A stretch of 64,000 bases of DNA, taken from positions 434,001 through 498,000 of the forward strand of contig NZ_FNTX01000001.1 in the NCBI RefSeq assembly GCF_900105765.1, read 5' to 3'. The notes under the pieces were generated by a model. That model saw only the letters and a list, made by a program, of their open reading frames with translations. It was not told the DNA's origin and did no database searches. The translations under genes were made by a program, and so were the position numbers. This DNA comes from Ruania alba. Lineage in GTDB: Bacteria > Actinomycetota > Actinomycetes > Actinomycetales > Beutenbergiaceae. Shown here piece after piece: positions 8,890 through 17,500 of the stretch. Each line of letters starts with the position of its first letter. Positions within the stretch are counted from its first letter, which is position 1.

Positions 8890-9671
8890 GAGACGAACTC
8901 GCGTTCGTCGTCGCTCGGCTCGTCCTCGGCGGGCGACTGATCAGCGCGACTGATCGGGACGTCGTCGGGGGCGCGATCCTCAGTCGGTAGGTCCAGCGGA
9001 GTGAGCACGCCGTCGCCGAGGCGGAAGTGCCGCTTCGCCCGGGACGCGACGGCGAGATCGTGTGTGATGGCGATCAGCGCTGCGTCGTTCTCGGTGGCCA
9101 TCGAATCGAGCAGCGTCATGATCTCGGCGCCGGTCTCCAGGTCCAGGGCGCCGGTCGGCTCGTCGGCGAGGATCACCCGAGGAGTGCGCACCAGGGCGCG
9201 GGCGATGGCCACACGCTGCTGCTCGCCGCCGGAGAGGTGCTCAGGCATCGAGTCCATCCGGGTGCCGAGACCCACTCGATCGAGCATGTCGGCGGCGATC
9301 GTTCGCCGGCGCCAGAACATCCGGCCGCGGGCGTACAGCAACGGCGCGATCACGTTCTCCAGGGCGGTGCGCCCCGGCAGCAGGTGGAACTGCTGGAACA
9401 CGAAACCGAAGCCCTCGCCCCGGCGGCGGGCCCGCTGCCGGGACCGCAGCCGGCCGATCGGCACGCCGTCGAGCAGGTACTCGCCGTCCGTGGCGGCGTC
9501 GAGCAACCCGAGGATGTTCAGCAGGGTCGACTTGCCCGTGCCGGACCTGCCCACCACCGAAACGTGCTCGCCGGCGGAGACGGTCAGGTCGATCCCGCGC
9601 AGGATCTCCAGCACGGAGTCATCGGGCAGGCGGACGGACTTGGTCACGCCATGCAGCTCGAGCAGACTCAC
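8886..9671 (-). CDS. MacB/LolD-type ABC transporter ATPase
   Basis: A 261-residue ATP-binding subunit. Walker A is GRSGTGKSTLLN, the Q-loop follows FVFQQFHLLPGRT, the ABC signature is LSGGEQQRVAIARALV and Walker B is VILADEPTGALD, ending in the switch histidine ITHD. The last 40 residues are acidic and unusual for the family. It overlaps the gene on each side by four bases, so the ATPase, permease and adaptor form one unit. Confidence 0.93.
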   Translation of the reverse strand: MSLLELHGVTKSVRLPDDSVLEILRGIDLTVSAGEHVSVVGRSGTGKSTLLNILGLLDAATDGEYLLDGVPIGRLRSRQRARRRGEGFGFVFQQFHLLPGRTALENVIAPLLYARGRMFWRRRTIAADMLDRVGLGTRMDSMPEHLSGGEQQRVAIARALVRTPRVILADEPTGALDLETGAEIMTLLDSMATENDAALIAITHDLAVASRAKRHFRLGDGVLTPLDLPTEDRAPDDVPISRADQSPAEDEPSDDEREFVS

Positions 9672-10714
9672 CCGACCATCTCCTGGTCCCTGGCATACGG
9701 GTCGATCGGCTCCTCATCGCCGATCGGGATGAACTCCAGGACCAGGTCCCCAGCCTCGAGCCCGTCGGTGATCTGGACGACCTCACCATCGGTGAGCCCG
9801 AGGCTGACCTCGTGCTCAGCGGGTTCCCCCTCATCGGCGGGCAACCACACATTGCCCGTCTCGAATCGTCCCTGCACCGCGGTCACCGGCAGCACCAGGG
9901 CATCCTCGACCGAGCCCGTCGTGATCGTCAGGGTGGCAGTCAACCCGGGGAAGACGGTGACGTCGTCGGGAACGGAGCAGCTCGCCTGGACGGTGGTGCC
10001 GCCGGGCGCGTCCCCCTCAGGGGCGACGGAGTCCGGATTGGAAGGGCCGGTGCTCCCGCCGTCAGCACTGCTGCTCGTGCCCGTGGTCAGATTGGAGCAG
10101 GTGAAGGGAGCCGGTCCGTTCGGCACCGTGACCTCCCCTTCGCTCGGCGCATCGATGAGCCGGTATTGCTGCTCCGGGGTGAGTGAGCCGATCACCGAGT
10201 GCGTGCCCGGGTCCACGGTCGCCACAACGTCACCGATGGTGACGGTCTGGTTGGCCAGCACCTTGAAGTCCACGATCCCGGATGCTGGTGCCTTCACGAC
10301 CGAGCTGATCACCTGAGGCTCCTGCTCGGTGACAGTGATGTTGCCGTCCTCGTCCGTCGATTCCACAGGGTCGCGGGGGATCTCCTGCTGAACCACGAGC
10401 AACCGATCGCCTTCGGTGACCTCTGCACCGTCGCTCACCTCGAACCAGAGGATGTAGCCCTCCTGCTCGGCAGGTGCGGGCACTGCGGCGTCCGCCACGA
10501 CTGTCCCGGCGATCTCCACCGTGTTTGTGATCGAGGCGGTCGTGACCTCGATCTGCGGTTCGGTGAAGTCCGCGTGCGGCTCATCCTGGGGCGCCTCAGT
10601 GTCCGGCTGGGTGGGTGAGCCGCCCCCGAACGCGAGCTGCACCAGCGCCACGGCGATCACCGCCCAGACGAGGATTCTCAATGCTGGAAAGATGATGCGG
10701 CGCGTCACGCCCAC
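9668..10714 (-). CDS. MacA/HlyD-like membrane adaptor of the ABC exporter
   Basis: A 348-residue protein with one N-terminal membrane helix (about residues 10-32) and an extracytoplasmic part with barrel-sandwich features: EIAGTVVADAAVPAPAEQ, VSDGAEVTEGDRLL, then a second half-motif VKAPASGIVDFKVLANQTV. There is no long coiled-coil, as expected in Gram-positives where no outer-membrane duct is needed. It is first in the operon with the ATPase and permease and probably gates or senses substrate. The region around residues 225-250 is a Ser/Gly/Thr-rich linker. Confidence 0.82.
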   Translation of the reverse strand: MGVTRRIIFPALRILVWAVIAVALVQLAFGGGSPTQPDTEAPQDEPHADFTEPQIEVTTASITNTVEIAGTVVADAAVPAPAEQEGYILWFEVSDGAEVTEGDRLLVVQQEIPRDPVESTDEDGNITVTEQEPQVISSVVKAPASGIVDFKVLANQTVTIGDVVATVDPGTHSVIGSLTPEQQYRLIDAPSEGEVTVPNGPAPFTCSNLTTGTSSSADGGSTGPSNPDSVAPEGDAPGGTTVQASCSVPDDVTVFPGLTATLTITTGSVEDALVLPVTAVQGRFETGNVWLPADEGEPAEHEVSLGLTDGEVVQITDGLEAGDLVLEFIPIGDEEPIDPYARDQEMVG

Positions 10715-10849
10715 GACGACCCCCTTGTTCCGTACGGCCCCAGTTCAACGTGTGTGCAGTGTAGGGGACAAGGCACAGTCGGGGGTGAGTTCACGTGTCC
10801 CGGATCGGCCTGCGACGGGCCGGACCGGACACGAGGGCTCGATATCTCC

Positions 10850-11011
10850 TCGCGGCACCACAGTCATCCGCCACAGCGGCGATAGCACCACGGGCATCGC
10901 GGCGATCACGGTACCCACCACCCGCACACACAGGGCAGTGGTGGTGCCCCAGGTGCTGCCGAGCCCAGCACCGAGCAGCCCGCCGAACGGGGAGGTGCCC
11001 CACGATGAACC
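10850..11011 (-). pseudogene. Remnant of an MFS transporter C-terminus
   Basis: Read on the minus strand, 11005 down to 10853 translates as a stretch beginning SWGTSPFGGLLGAGLG and ending VVLSPLWRMTVVP. That is the pattern of the last helix pair and tail of MFS transporters (P-x-G-G-L-L-G, then ASPL-x-R-L). The frame hits a stop just upstream (TGA on the minus strand near 11026) and no other part of a transporter is present. I read it as decay. The similarity is recognised by eye only. Confidence 0.45.
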
Positions 11012-11181
11012 GCACGGAGGCGATCATCCGGCTCGGAGTGCGGATGCGTCCGGAGCGCCGCGCAGAGCTGATCCGCAAGATCGGCGAGTTGTTCATCGAG
11101 GCCAAGGAGGAGGAGCCGGACCCCGACGGGGAGCCGTGGTCGCTGTTCTTCGTGGCTCACGAGGATGTGGGGCGACACTAG
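11005..11181 (+). CDS. Small uncharacterised protein (58 aa)
   Basis: The ATG at 11005 is preceded by GGAGG at 10991-10995, a good ribosome-binding site with nine bases of spacing. The product begins MNRTEAIIRL and has a charged helix (about residues 14-37), an acidic turn and the segment EPWSLFFVAHEDV. The pattern 'PERRAELIRKIGELF...' recalls the helix of small tautomerases, but the N-terminal catalytic proline is absent, so I do not assign it. Its ribosome-binding site falls in the MFS remnant of the other strand, which leaves some doubt that it is a real gene. Confidence 0.45.
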   Translation: MNRTEAIIRLGVRMRPERRAELIRKIGELFIEAKEEEPDPDGEPWSLFFVAHEDVGRH

Positions 11182-11289
11182 CGACGCACCGGCGACGACG
11201 TGAGCCGTGTGGGGTGCATCGCCGTCGCGCGATGGCCGAATCGTCTCGGCAACGCACCCCATCTCCGGGGCGTCGTAGACTCGCCGCTC

Positions 11290-11739
11290 GTGGACTTCGA
11301 CACCCGGTTCGCCGCCTACGGCGTGATCATCGACCCCAGTACCGAGCAGATCCTGCTCGCCCTCTGGAATGAGAGCGACCGGCCCCGGTGGACGATGCCC
11401 GGCGGAGGTGCCGACCTCGCCGAGATCGCCGAGCAGACCATGGTCCGGGAGGTGTGGGAGGAGACCGGATACCGGGTCGAGGCGGTCCGTCTGCTCGGCA
11501 TCGATACCCATCACATTCCGGCCGAGCGTCGCCTGCACGGCACCCGGCCGATGAAGGCCGTCCGGGCCGTCTACGAAGCCGCGATCATCGGTGGGGATCT
11601 GCGGCACGAGGAGAACGGAAGCACTGACGAGGCGCGCTGGATCCCGCTCGCCGAGGTCGGCAGTCTCGACCGGGTTGAGCTGGTGGACTGCCATCGACCT
11701 CTGGCGCGCCGCGGCCGCGAACTGACCGTGCCTGCGTGA
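11290..11739 (+). CDS. NUDIX hydrolase
   Basis: A 149-residue NUDIX protein, which cleaves nucleoside diphosphates linked to another group. The NUDIX box is complete: GGADLAEIAEQTMVREVWEE followed by TGY, matching Gx5Ex7REUXEEXGU. I prefer the GTG at 11290 because TAGACT (11276-11281) lies eight bases before it, as in other leaderless genes of this window, and the fold starts at FDTRFAAYGVII. A GTG at 11200 would add 30 residues of no apparent structure. The substrate is unknown. Confidence 0.85.
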   Translation: MDFDTRFAAYGVIIDPSTEQILLALWNESDRPRWTMPGGGADLAEIAEQTMVREVWEETGYRVEAVRLLGIDTHHIPAERRLHGTRPMKAVRAVYEAAIIGGDLRHEENGSTDEARWIPLAEVGSLDRVELVDCHRPLARRGRELTVPA

Positions 11740-11758
11740 CCGCCGTGATCGCGCCGAC

Positions 11759-11812
11759 CTGACCACCACCGCCGGTAGGTCCGCCCTGACCGCCACCGCC
11801 CGTAGGTGCCGT
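11759..11812 (+). repeat. Imperfect 27-bp tandem repeat
   Basis: Two adjacent units (11759-11785 and 11786-11812) begin CTGACCrCCACCGCCsGTAGGT and agree at 21 of 27 positions. They lie in the non-coding gap between the convergent NUDIX and galK genes (11740-11969). I see no gene or other clear signal in that gap. Confidence 0.5.
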
Positions 11813-11969
11813 TGAATGTCGCTCTGGGGTGGGCGGACCGACAGCGAGCGGCACCAAGCGCGAGATCGTGCCCGGGTTGGTGCCATCCGCCGTCGCTGCC
11901 ACGGGTTCGTGGCGACGAGGAGTGGCACCTCGCGGCCGACGGCGGTGCCTGCCCTGGGAGGGAGGCCCG

Positions 11970-13166
11970 CTATCGCGCCGGGCTCGACGCCACCGCGGTG
12001 AGAAACGCCGGGGCGCCGAAACCGGCATCGGCGAACGCCTGCTCCACCGCGGCCGAGACCGCCTCGCTCGTCCCCGCCTCGATCAGCGCGATCGCCGACC
12101 CGCCGAAACCGCCACCGGTCATCCGGGCTCCGAGGGCACCTGCCTTGCGGGCGGCCGACACCGCCACGTCCAGCTCGGCACAGGAGACCTCGTAGTCCTC
12201 GGCCAGCGACGCGTGCGAGGCATCCATCAGCGGACCCACCTCCCGCACGCGTCCGGAGTCGAGCAGCTCGACGAACTGCTCCACCCGGCCGATCTCGGTC
12301 ACCACGTGCCGGACCCGCTTGCGGGACTCCGCACCGGGCAGTGCCGCCAGCGCCCCGTCCAGCAGGTCTGGCGAGATCTCGCGCAGTGTTGGGACCTCGA
12401 GCGTCTCGGCCGCCGCCTCGCAGGTGGCACGCCGCTGCGCGTACTGACCGTCCACCAGTGCGTGCTCGGCCTTGGTGTCGATCACCAGCAGCTCGAGCCC
12501 TGCGGCGGACAGGTCGAACGGGATGTGCCGAACGCCGCCGTCCCGGCAGTCCAGCAGGAGCGCGTGCCCCGGCTGGCTCCGCAGCGAGGCGGCCTGGTCC
12601 ATCCCGCCGGTGTTCGCACCGGCGATCTCGTTCTCGGCGCGGATGCAGGCGGTCACCAGCTGTACCCGCCCGGTGTCGGTGCCGGCGTCCGGTCCGGTCC
12701 ATCCCGGTGCCCCGGCGAAGGCGACTGCGAAGGCGCACTCGAGTGCTGCCGAGGAGCTGAGCCCGGAGCCGTACGGCACGGCGCTGGCCACGGCCGCGTC
12801 GAAGCCGCCCACGGCGTGCCCGAGCTGCTCGAGCGCCCACGCCACCCCGGCGGGGTAGGCGCCCCACCCGCTCACGGTGCCCGGTCCGACCTGGTCGAGC
12901 CGGGCCTCCCACCGGCCCGACTCGCGCCCGGAGATCAGCCGGATGGCGTCATCGTCCCGGCGGCGCAGCGCCACATAGGTGCGGTGCGGCAGCGCGATCG
13001 GCAGGCACAGTCCACCGTTGTAGTCGGTGTGCTCCCCGATCAGGTTCACTCGGCCCGGGGCGGACCACGCACCGTCCGGCGCGACGCCGTCGAACGCCTC
13101 GGTGAACAGTGCGCGCGCCTGTGCGGCGCCCGCGTCCTCGGTCCATGCGGTCACCACGTCGGTCAC
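11970..13166 (-). CDS. galK: Galactokinase
   Basis: A 398-residue GHMP kinase that phosphorylates galactose at C1 in the Leloir pathway. The galactokinase signature GRVNLIGEHTDYNGGLCLPI is near residue 40, followed by the GHMP ATP-binding motif VPYGSGLSSSAALE and the C-terminal GARMTGGGFGGSAIALI. The ATG start overlaps the galT stop by four bases, so galT-galK is a translationally coupled operon read leftward. Confidence 0.95.
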   Translation of the reverse strand: MTDVVTAWTEDAGAAQARALFTEAFDGVAPDGAWSAPGRVNLIGEHTDYNGGLCLPIALPHRTYVALRRRDDDAIRLISGRESGRWEARLDQVGPGTVSGWGAYPAGVAWALEQLGHAVGGFDAAVASAVPYGSGLSSSAALECAFAVAFAGAPGWTGPDAGTDTGRVQLVTACIRAENEIAGANTGGMDQAASLRSQPGHALLLDCRDGGVRHIPFDLSAAGLELLVIDTKAEHALVDGQYAQRRATCEAAAETLEVPTLREISPDLLDGALAALPGAESRKRVRHVVTEIGRVEQFVELLDSGRVREVGPLMDASHASLAEDYEVSCAELDVAVSAARKAGALGARMTGGGFGGSAIALIEAGTSEAVSAAVEQAFADAGFGAPAFLTAVASSPAR

Positions 13167-14365
13167 AGGTGGATCTCCTTCAGGCGGTCGGCGATGCGCT
13201 CGGGGGTGGTGTCGGAAATCCAGGCTCCCATGCCTGACTCGGACCCGGCCAGGTACTTGAGCTTGCCCGGTGCGCGACGGATCGAGAACAGCTGCAGGTG
13301 CAGGCGCAGGTCGTCGCGGGCGCTCGCCGGCGCCTGATGCCAGCCGGAGATGTAAGGCAACGGCATCGGTTCGCCGTCGGAATCGACGAAGAAGCGGTCC
13401 AGCCTGGAGAGCAGGCTCAGGTACAGCTCGGCGAAATCGGTGCGCTCGGCATCGGTGGTGGCCGGCAGGTCGGGCACGTCGCGCCGCGGTGCCACATGCA
13501 CCTCGACGGGCCAGCGCGCAGCCGCCGGCACGTACGCAACCCAGTGCTCGCTCTCAGCGACGATGCGCCGCCCCGAGGCCAGCTCCGCGTCCAGCACGTC
13601 GCGCAGCAGGTTGCGCCCGGTGCGCTCGCGGTGCGCACGCGCCTGGCGCAGCATCGCGTCGGTCTTCGGGGTGAGGAAGGGGTAGGCATAGATCTGCCCG
13701 TGCGGGTGGTGCAGCGTCACGCCGATCTCGGCGCCACGATTCTCGAAGCAGTACACCTGCTGCACGCCGTCGATCTGCGCGAGCGCGGCGGTCCGGTCCG
13801 CCCACGCCTCCACGATGGTGCGCATCCGGGTGGGGGACACCGAGCTCAGCGAGGCGCTGGCGTCCGGGGAGAAGCAGATCACCTCGCAGCGCCCGACGGC
13901 GGGGCGCACCGGGTAGAGGTCGTCACCATCGAGGTGGGTCACCTCGTCCGACGCCCCGGGTACCCGCATCAGGGACGGGAACCGGTTCTCGAAGACGACC
14001 ACGTCGTAATCGGTGTCCGGGATCTCGCCGTCGGAGTACTCCGCACCGGGCTTGGCGGGCGCGAGCGGGTTGGCGTTCCCGCCCGGCAGGTGCGGACGGT
14101 TCATCCGGTGCGAGGCCATCGGGACCCACTCGCCGGTGAGCACGTCGTAACGCATCTCCGGGCCGGTGACCGGCTGGGTGCTGCCGTCCGCGGACTCCAC
14201 GGGCGCGAAGCGGTCCGCGAGTGGGCGCGGGTCATCCAGGCGGCGGGTCTGCTCGCCGGAGACGTACGGCTCGGAGTCGTCGTAGTAGAAGAAGTCGCGA
14301 CCGTCGGCGAGGGTGGTGGGGGTGCGGCGCACCTGCGCGGTGCTCAAGGCGGGGAGATCACTCAC
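13163..14365 (-). CDS. galT: Galactose-1-phosphate uridylyltransferase
   Basis: This enzyme exchanges galactose-1-phosphate with UDP-glucose. The product has the family's ENRFPSL motif, the active-site nucleophile motif HHPHGQIYAYPF (His-Pro-His) and YISGWHQAP near the C-terminus. I chose the GTG at 14365 (400 residues), which reads VSDLPALSTAQ. The longer frame to 14431 would run through the four 10-bp operator-like repeats. galE is not in the window. The repeats directly upstream suggest that a dedicated regulator controls galTK. Confidence 0.92.
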   Translation of the reverse strand: MSDLPALSTAQVRRTPTTLADGRDFFYYDDSEPYVSGEQTRRLDDPRPLADRFAPVESADGSTQPVTGPEMRYDVLTGEWVPMASHRMNRPHLPGGNANPLAPAKPGAEYSDGEIPDTDYDVVVFENRFPSLMRVPGASDEVTHLDGDDLYPVRPAVGRCEVICFSPDASASLSSVSPTRMRTIVEAWADRTAALAQIDGVQQVYCFENRGAEIGVTLHHPHGQIYAYPFLTPKTDAMLRQARAHRERTGRNLLRDVLDAELASGRRIVAESEHWVAYVPAAARWPVEVHVAPRRDVPDLPATTDAERTDFAELYLSLLSRLDRFFVDSDGEPMPLPYISGWHQAPASARDDLRLHLQLFSIRRAPGKLKYLAGSESGMGAWISDTTPERIADRLKEIHL

Positions 14366-14371
14366 CGACCC

Positions 14372-14411
14372 AGTCTCGCACAAGAATGCACCAATTCGCA
14401 CACAATCGCAC
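14372..14411 (-). promoter_or_regulatory. Four phased 10-bp direct repeats upstream of galT (candidate operator)
   Basis: Read toward galT, the units are GTGCGATTGT, GTGCGAATTG, GTGCATTCTT and GTGCGAGACT, placed exactly ten bases apart and ending seven bases before the galT start. Direct repeats of about one helical turn are typical of DeoR-family binding sites. No regulator gene is adjacent. Confidence 0.6.
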
Positions 14412-14592
14412 ATGCTCGACGTGGCCCACAAACCGATCGACGCTCATACGTAGAGCCGCGCAAATAACCGAGTGGCGCTACGCATCACCGTCGATCGGGA
14501 CGAGCGAGGTCGAGTGTGGTGGTGAAGACGGCGTCGGCCCGGGTGGGAGTGAGGCACAATACGACGATGAAGTGCTCGCAGGGGTTGCACGG

Positions 14593-15198
14593 ATGGAGCG
14601 CGCGATGATGCGTGGCGCACCGTCCCTCGTCCCGCGCGCACAGGTGGCCACACCCGCGCAGCTCAATGCGGACCAGGTCACAGACGTGGTGCGAATCGGC
14701 GTCGCGATCCCCATCCCGGAGCCGTACGCGGCGAGCCTGGTCCGTGCCCGGATCCACGCCCGGGACCCCCTGGCTCACGCCATCCCGCCGCACATCACAT
14801 TGCTACCACCTACCGATGTGCCGGCCGATGCCGTCGCCGATGTGCACCACCACCTGGCTAGCATCGCCTCTCAGCAGAGCCCGTTCGTCGTGGAGTTGCA
14901 CGGTACCGACACTTTTCGCCCGATCTCGCCGGTGGTGTTCGTCCGGCTGGACTCCGGGGTAGCGGAGTGCGCCCAGTTGCAGGCGGCGGTGAACGACGGG
15001 CCTGTCGCACAGACCCTCCGGTTCCCGTACCACCCGCACGTGACCCTTGCGCACGAGGTCGACGATGCGGCGCTCGACGCGGCGTTCCACGACATGGCCG
15101 GCTTCGACGCTGTCTTCCCGGTGGCCCACTTCTGCCTCTACGAGCACGGCGACGACGGCGTGTGGCGGGACGTCAGCACCTACGTGCTGACCTCCTGA
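14593..15198 (+). CDS. 2H phosphoesterase / 2'-5' RNA ligase-like protein
   Basis: A 201-residue protein of the 2H family with both catalytic H-x-T motifs: PPHITLLPP in the first half and HPHVTLAHEV in the second. Members hydrolyse 2',3'-cyclic phosphates of RNA or similar small cyclic nucleotides. I chose the ATG at 14593, eight bases after AGGGG (14580-14584). The first 30 residues are not part of the fold, so an internal start is possible. It stands alone, and its in vivo substrate is unknown. Confidence 0.8.
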   Translation: MERAMMRGAPSLVPRAQVATPAQLNADQVTDVVRIGVAIPIPEPYAASLVRARIHARDPLAHAIPPHITLLPPTDVPADAVADVHHHLASIASQQSPFVVELHGTDTFRPISPVVFVRLDSGVAECAQLQAAVNDGPVAQTLRFPYHPHVTLAHEVDDAALDAAFHDMAGFDAVFPVAHFCLYEHGDDGVWRDVSTYVLTS

Positions 15199-15278
15199 TC
15201 CCGCCCGCACATCGCCCGGCCGGTGGACACGGGTGAGCCAGACGTGCGCCGTCGGCTCGGTTTCGACATGCTGGAGCC

Positions 15279-16358
15279 ATGGCAGGTGAAAAGACAGGGG
15301 TAGCACGGTTCGTCGACTGGCTGAAGAACACCCGGGTGATGCGGGCGCTGGCCCGGTACGGCACGGCGAACGGCAATCTCCTCTCCGGGGGCATCGCCTT
15401 CGCCGCTCTCTTCTCCGTGTTCGCGGCCCTGACGATCGCCTATGTCGCGTTCATGGCGGTGCTCGGTGACAACGAGGAGCTCCGCCAGCGGGTGATCGAT
15501 GCTGTTGCCGATTCCCTGCCCGGTCTCATCAAGACGCCCGAATACGAGAACGGCATGATCAGCCCGGACGACCTGACGCTCTCCCGCGGGGCAGGGGTGG
15601 CCGGGATCATCTCCGTGCTCGTGCTCTTCTTCACCGCCGTCCGTGTGCCCGCCGCGCTGCGATCGTCGATCCGCGTCATGTTCGGCATGGTCGCCCCGCC
15701 GGAGAACCCGGTACTCGGCAAGCTGCGCGACTTCCTCGGGTTCCTCGGCCTCGCGCTCTCGGTGATCCTCACCTCCGCGATGGGCATCGCGGCCGGTGCA
15801 GCTGCGCAGTGGTTGCTCTCGCTGGCCGGATGGGAAGACACCTCCGCCGGCAAGTGGCTGCTGCGCATCGCCGGCCTGGCGGTAGTGCTCGTTGTGGACA
15901 CGCTGGTGTTCGTCTGGATCTATCGCACGCTGGCCGGGATCCGGCCACCGAAGCGCGACCTGTGGCTGGGTGCCCTGATCGCCGCAGTCGGCGCCGGCGT
16001 GCTCCGCTACCTCGGCACGTCTGTGGTGGGGGGCAATCTGAGCGAGAACCCGTTGTTCGCCTCCGGTGCCGCGCTCGGCACCCTCCTGCTGTGGATCAAC
16101 CTCGTCGTTCGGCTCACCCTGCTGGTCGCGTCCTGGACCTCGAACCCGCCGCCGCACCCCGTGGTGGCCGACGACATGATCACCCACTTCGACGAAACCC
16201 CGAACTACGTCACGATGAGCGAACCCGAGACCCTCGAGTGGCAGCACGACCCGGTGACCGGCCGGGTGCAGCCGGAGGAGCCGCCGCCCCCGGAGCCGTA
16301 CTGGGGCGGGCTGATCGGCTGGTTGGGCCGCAAGATCACCGGGGCCCGCCGCGCCTGA
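15279..16358 (+). CDS. YihY/BrkB-family membrane protein
   Basis: A 359-residue protein with six predicted membrane helices. It starts with a short basic segment and GNLLSGGIAFAALFSVFAAL, typical of the YihY family (formerly annotated as RNase BN or BrkB). Later helices include one around IISVLVLFFTAVRVPAALR and a C-terminal one around ALGTLLLWINLVVRLTLL. The last 60 residues are a proline-rich cytoplasmic tail. The biochemical role of the family is not settled. manC starts 13 bases downstream but has its own -10 box. Confidence 0.85.
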   Translation: MAGEKTGVARFVDWLKNTRVMRALARYGTANGNLLSGGIAFAALFSVFAALTIAYVAFMAVLGDNEELRQRVIDAVADSLPGLIKTPEYENGMISPDDLTLSRGAGVAGIISVLVLFFTAVRVPAALRSSIRVMFGMVAPPENPVLGKLRDFLGFLGLALSVILTSAMGIAAGAAAQWLLSLAGWEDTSAGKWLLRIAGLAVVLVVDTLVFVWIYRTLAGIRPPKRDLWLGALIAAVGAGVLRYLGTSVVGGNLSENPLFASGAALGTLLLWINLVVRLTLLVASWTSNPPPHPVVADDMITHFDETPNYVTMSEPETLEWQHDPVTGRVQPEEPPPPEPYWGGLIGWLGRKITGARRA

Positions 16359-16371
16359 CTACGCTGAGCCG

Positions 16372-17463
16372 ATGCAGCCCTCGTTCTACGCCGTCGTGCC
16401 CGCCGGCGGCGCCGGCACCCGCCTCTGGCCGCTCTCGCGGCAGGACCACCCGAAGTTCCTGCACGACCTCACCGGCACCGGCCGCACCCTGATCCAGGCG
16501 ACGGCGGACCGACTTCTCCCACTCAGTGACGGTCTCGTCGTGGTCACCGGAGACAAACACGCCGACGCCGTCGCAGCTCAGCTGGACCTCGACGTCAGCG
16601 ACCTGCTCACCGAACCCTCCCCGCGGGACTCGATGGCAGCGATCGGTCTCGCGGCCGCACTGCTCGCCCACCGCCACCCGGACCAGGACGTGATCCTCGG
16701 CTCCTTCGCGGCCGACCACGTGATCACCGACACCGATGCCTTCGCCCGGGCGGTCCGCACCGCGGTGGCTGCGGCGACCGAGGACTACGTGGTGACGATC
16801 GGCATCCGCGCCACCGCACCCTCGACCGCCTTCGGCTACATCCGCATGGGCGACCCGCTCGCCAGTGGCGTCGGCGCCCACCACGTGCACGGCTTCACCG
16901 AGAAACCCGACGCTGCGACTGCCGAGGAGTACCTGGCCACCGGCGCGTACCGGTGGAACGCCGGCATGTTCGTGGTCCGTGCCCGGGTGCTGCTCGACCA
17001 CCTCGCGCGCCTGCAACCTACCCTCGCCGCAGGCCTCGAGCGGATCGCCGCCGCCTGGGACACCAGCGAGCGCACCGCCGTCCTCGACCGTGAGTGGCCC
17101 GCGCTCACCAAGATCGCCATCGACCACGCGATCGCCGAACCCGTGGCCGCCGCCGGGGGAGTAGCCGTAGTTCCCGGCGAGTTCGATTGGGACGATGTGG
17201 GGGACTGGCAGTCACTTGGCGACCTTCTCCCCGCCGGCCTGGGCGACGTCCGGGTGCTCGGTGAGGAGAGCGACGTGCTGGCCCTCGACTCCCCTGGAGC
17301 GCTCGCAGTGACCGGCTCCGGGAGGCGCCTGGTGCTGCTCGGGGTACCGGACGCCGTCGTGGTGGACACCGCGGACGCGGTGCTGGTGACCACGCGCGAC
17401 CAGGCGCAGCGGGTGAAGGAGATCGTGGCGCGACTGTCCGATGACGACGGTGGGCTCACCTGA
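16372..17463 (+). CDS. manC: Mannose-1-phosphate guanylyltransferase
   Basis: This enzyme makes GDP-mannose from GTP and mannose-1-phosphate for glycan and glycolipid synthesis. The product has the nucleotidyltransferase signature VPAGGAGTRLWPLSRQDHPK, then EPSPRDSMAAIGLAA, GFTEKPDAATAEEYL and EFDWDDVGDWQSL, all diagnostic of this family. At 363 residues it lacks the C-terminal isomerase domain of bifunctional ManC. TACGCT (16360-16365) sits six bases before the ATG, so it is probably a leaderless transcript. Confidence 0.94.
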   Translation: MQPSFYAVVPAGGAGTRLWPLSRQDHPKFLHDLTGTGRTLIQATADRLLPLSDGLVVVTGDKHADAVAAQLDLDVSDLLTEPSPRDSMAAIGLAAALLAHRHPDQDVILGSFAADHVITDTDAFARAVRTAVAAATEDYVVTIGIRATAPSTAFGYIRMGDPLASGVGAHHVHGFTEKPDAATAEEYLATGAYRWNAGMFVVRARVLLDHLARLQPTLAAGLERIAAAWDTSERTAVLDREWPALTKIAIDHAIAEPVAAAGGVAVVPGEFDWDDVGDWQSLGDLLPAGLGDVRVLGEESDVLALDSPGALAVTGSGRRLVLLGVPDAVVVDTADAVLVTTRDQAQRVKEIVARLSDDDGGLT

Positions 17464-17500
17464 GCCTGCGTCAGCCCTTGTCACGGGTAACCTCGGGAAG

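Noticed and set aside
11005-11181. Small protein as a 4-oxalocrotonate tautomerase
   Set aside because: One helix is similar, but the N-terminal proline needed for catalysis is missing, so the name is not justified.
10906-12912. 668-residue open frame on the minus strand
   Set aside because: It lies across NUDIX and galK in a wrong frame, with Arg/Gly/Ala-rich low-complexity sequence. galK fully explains the region.
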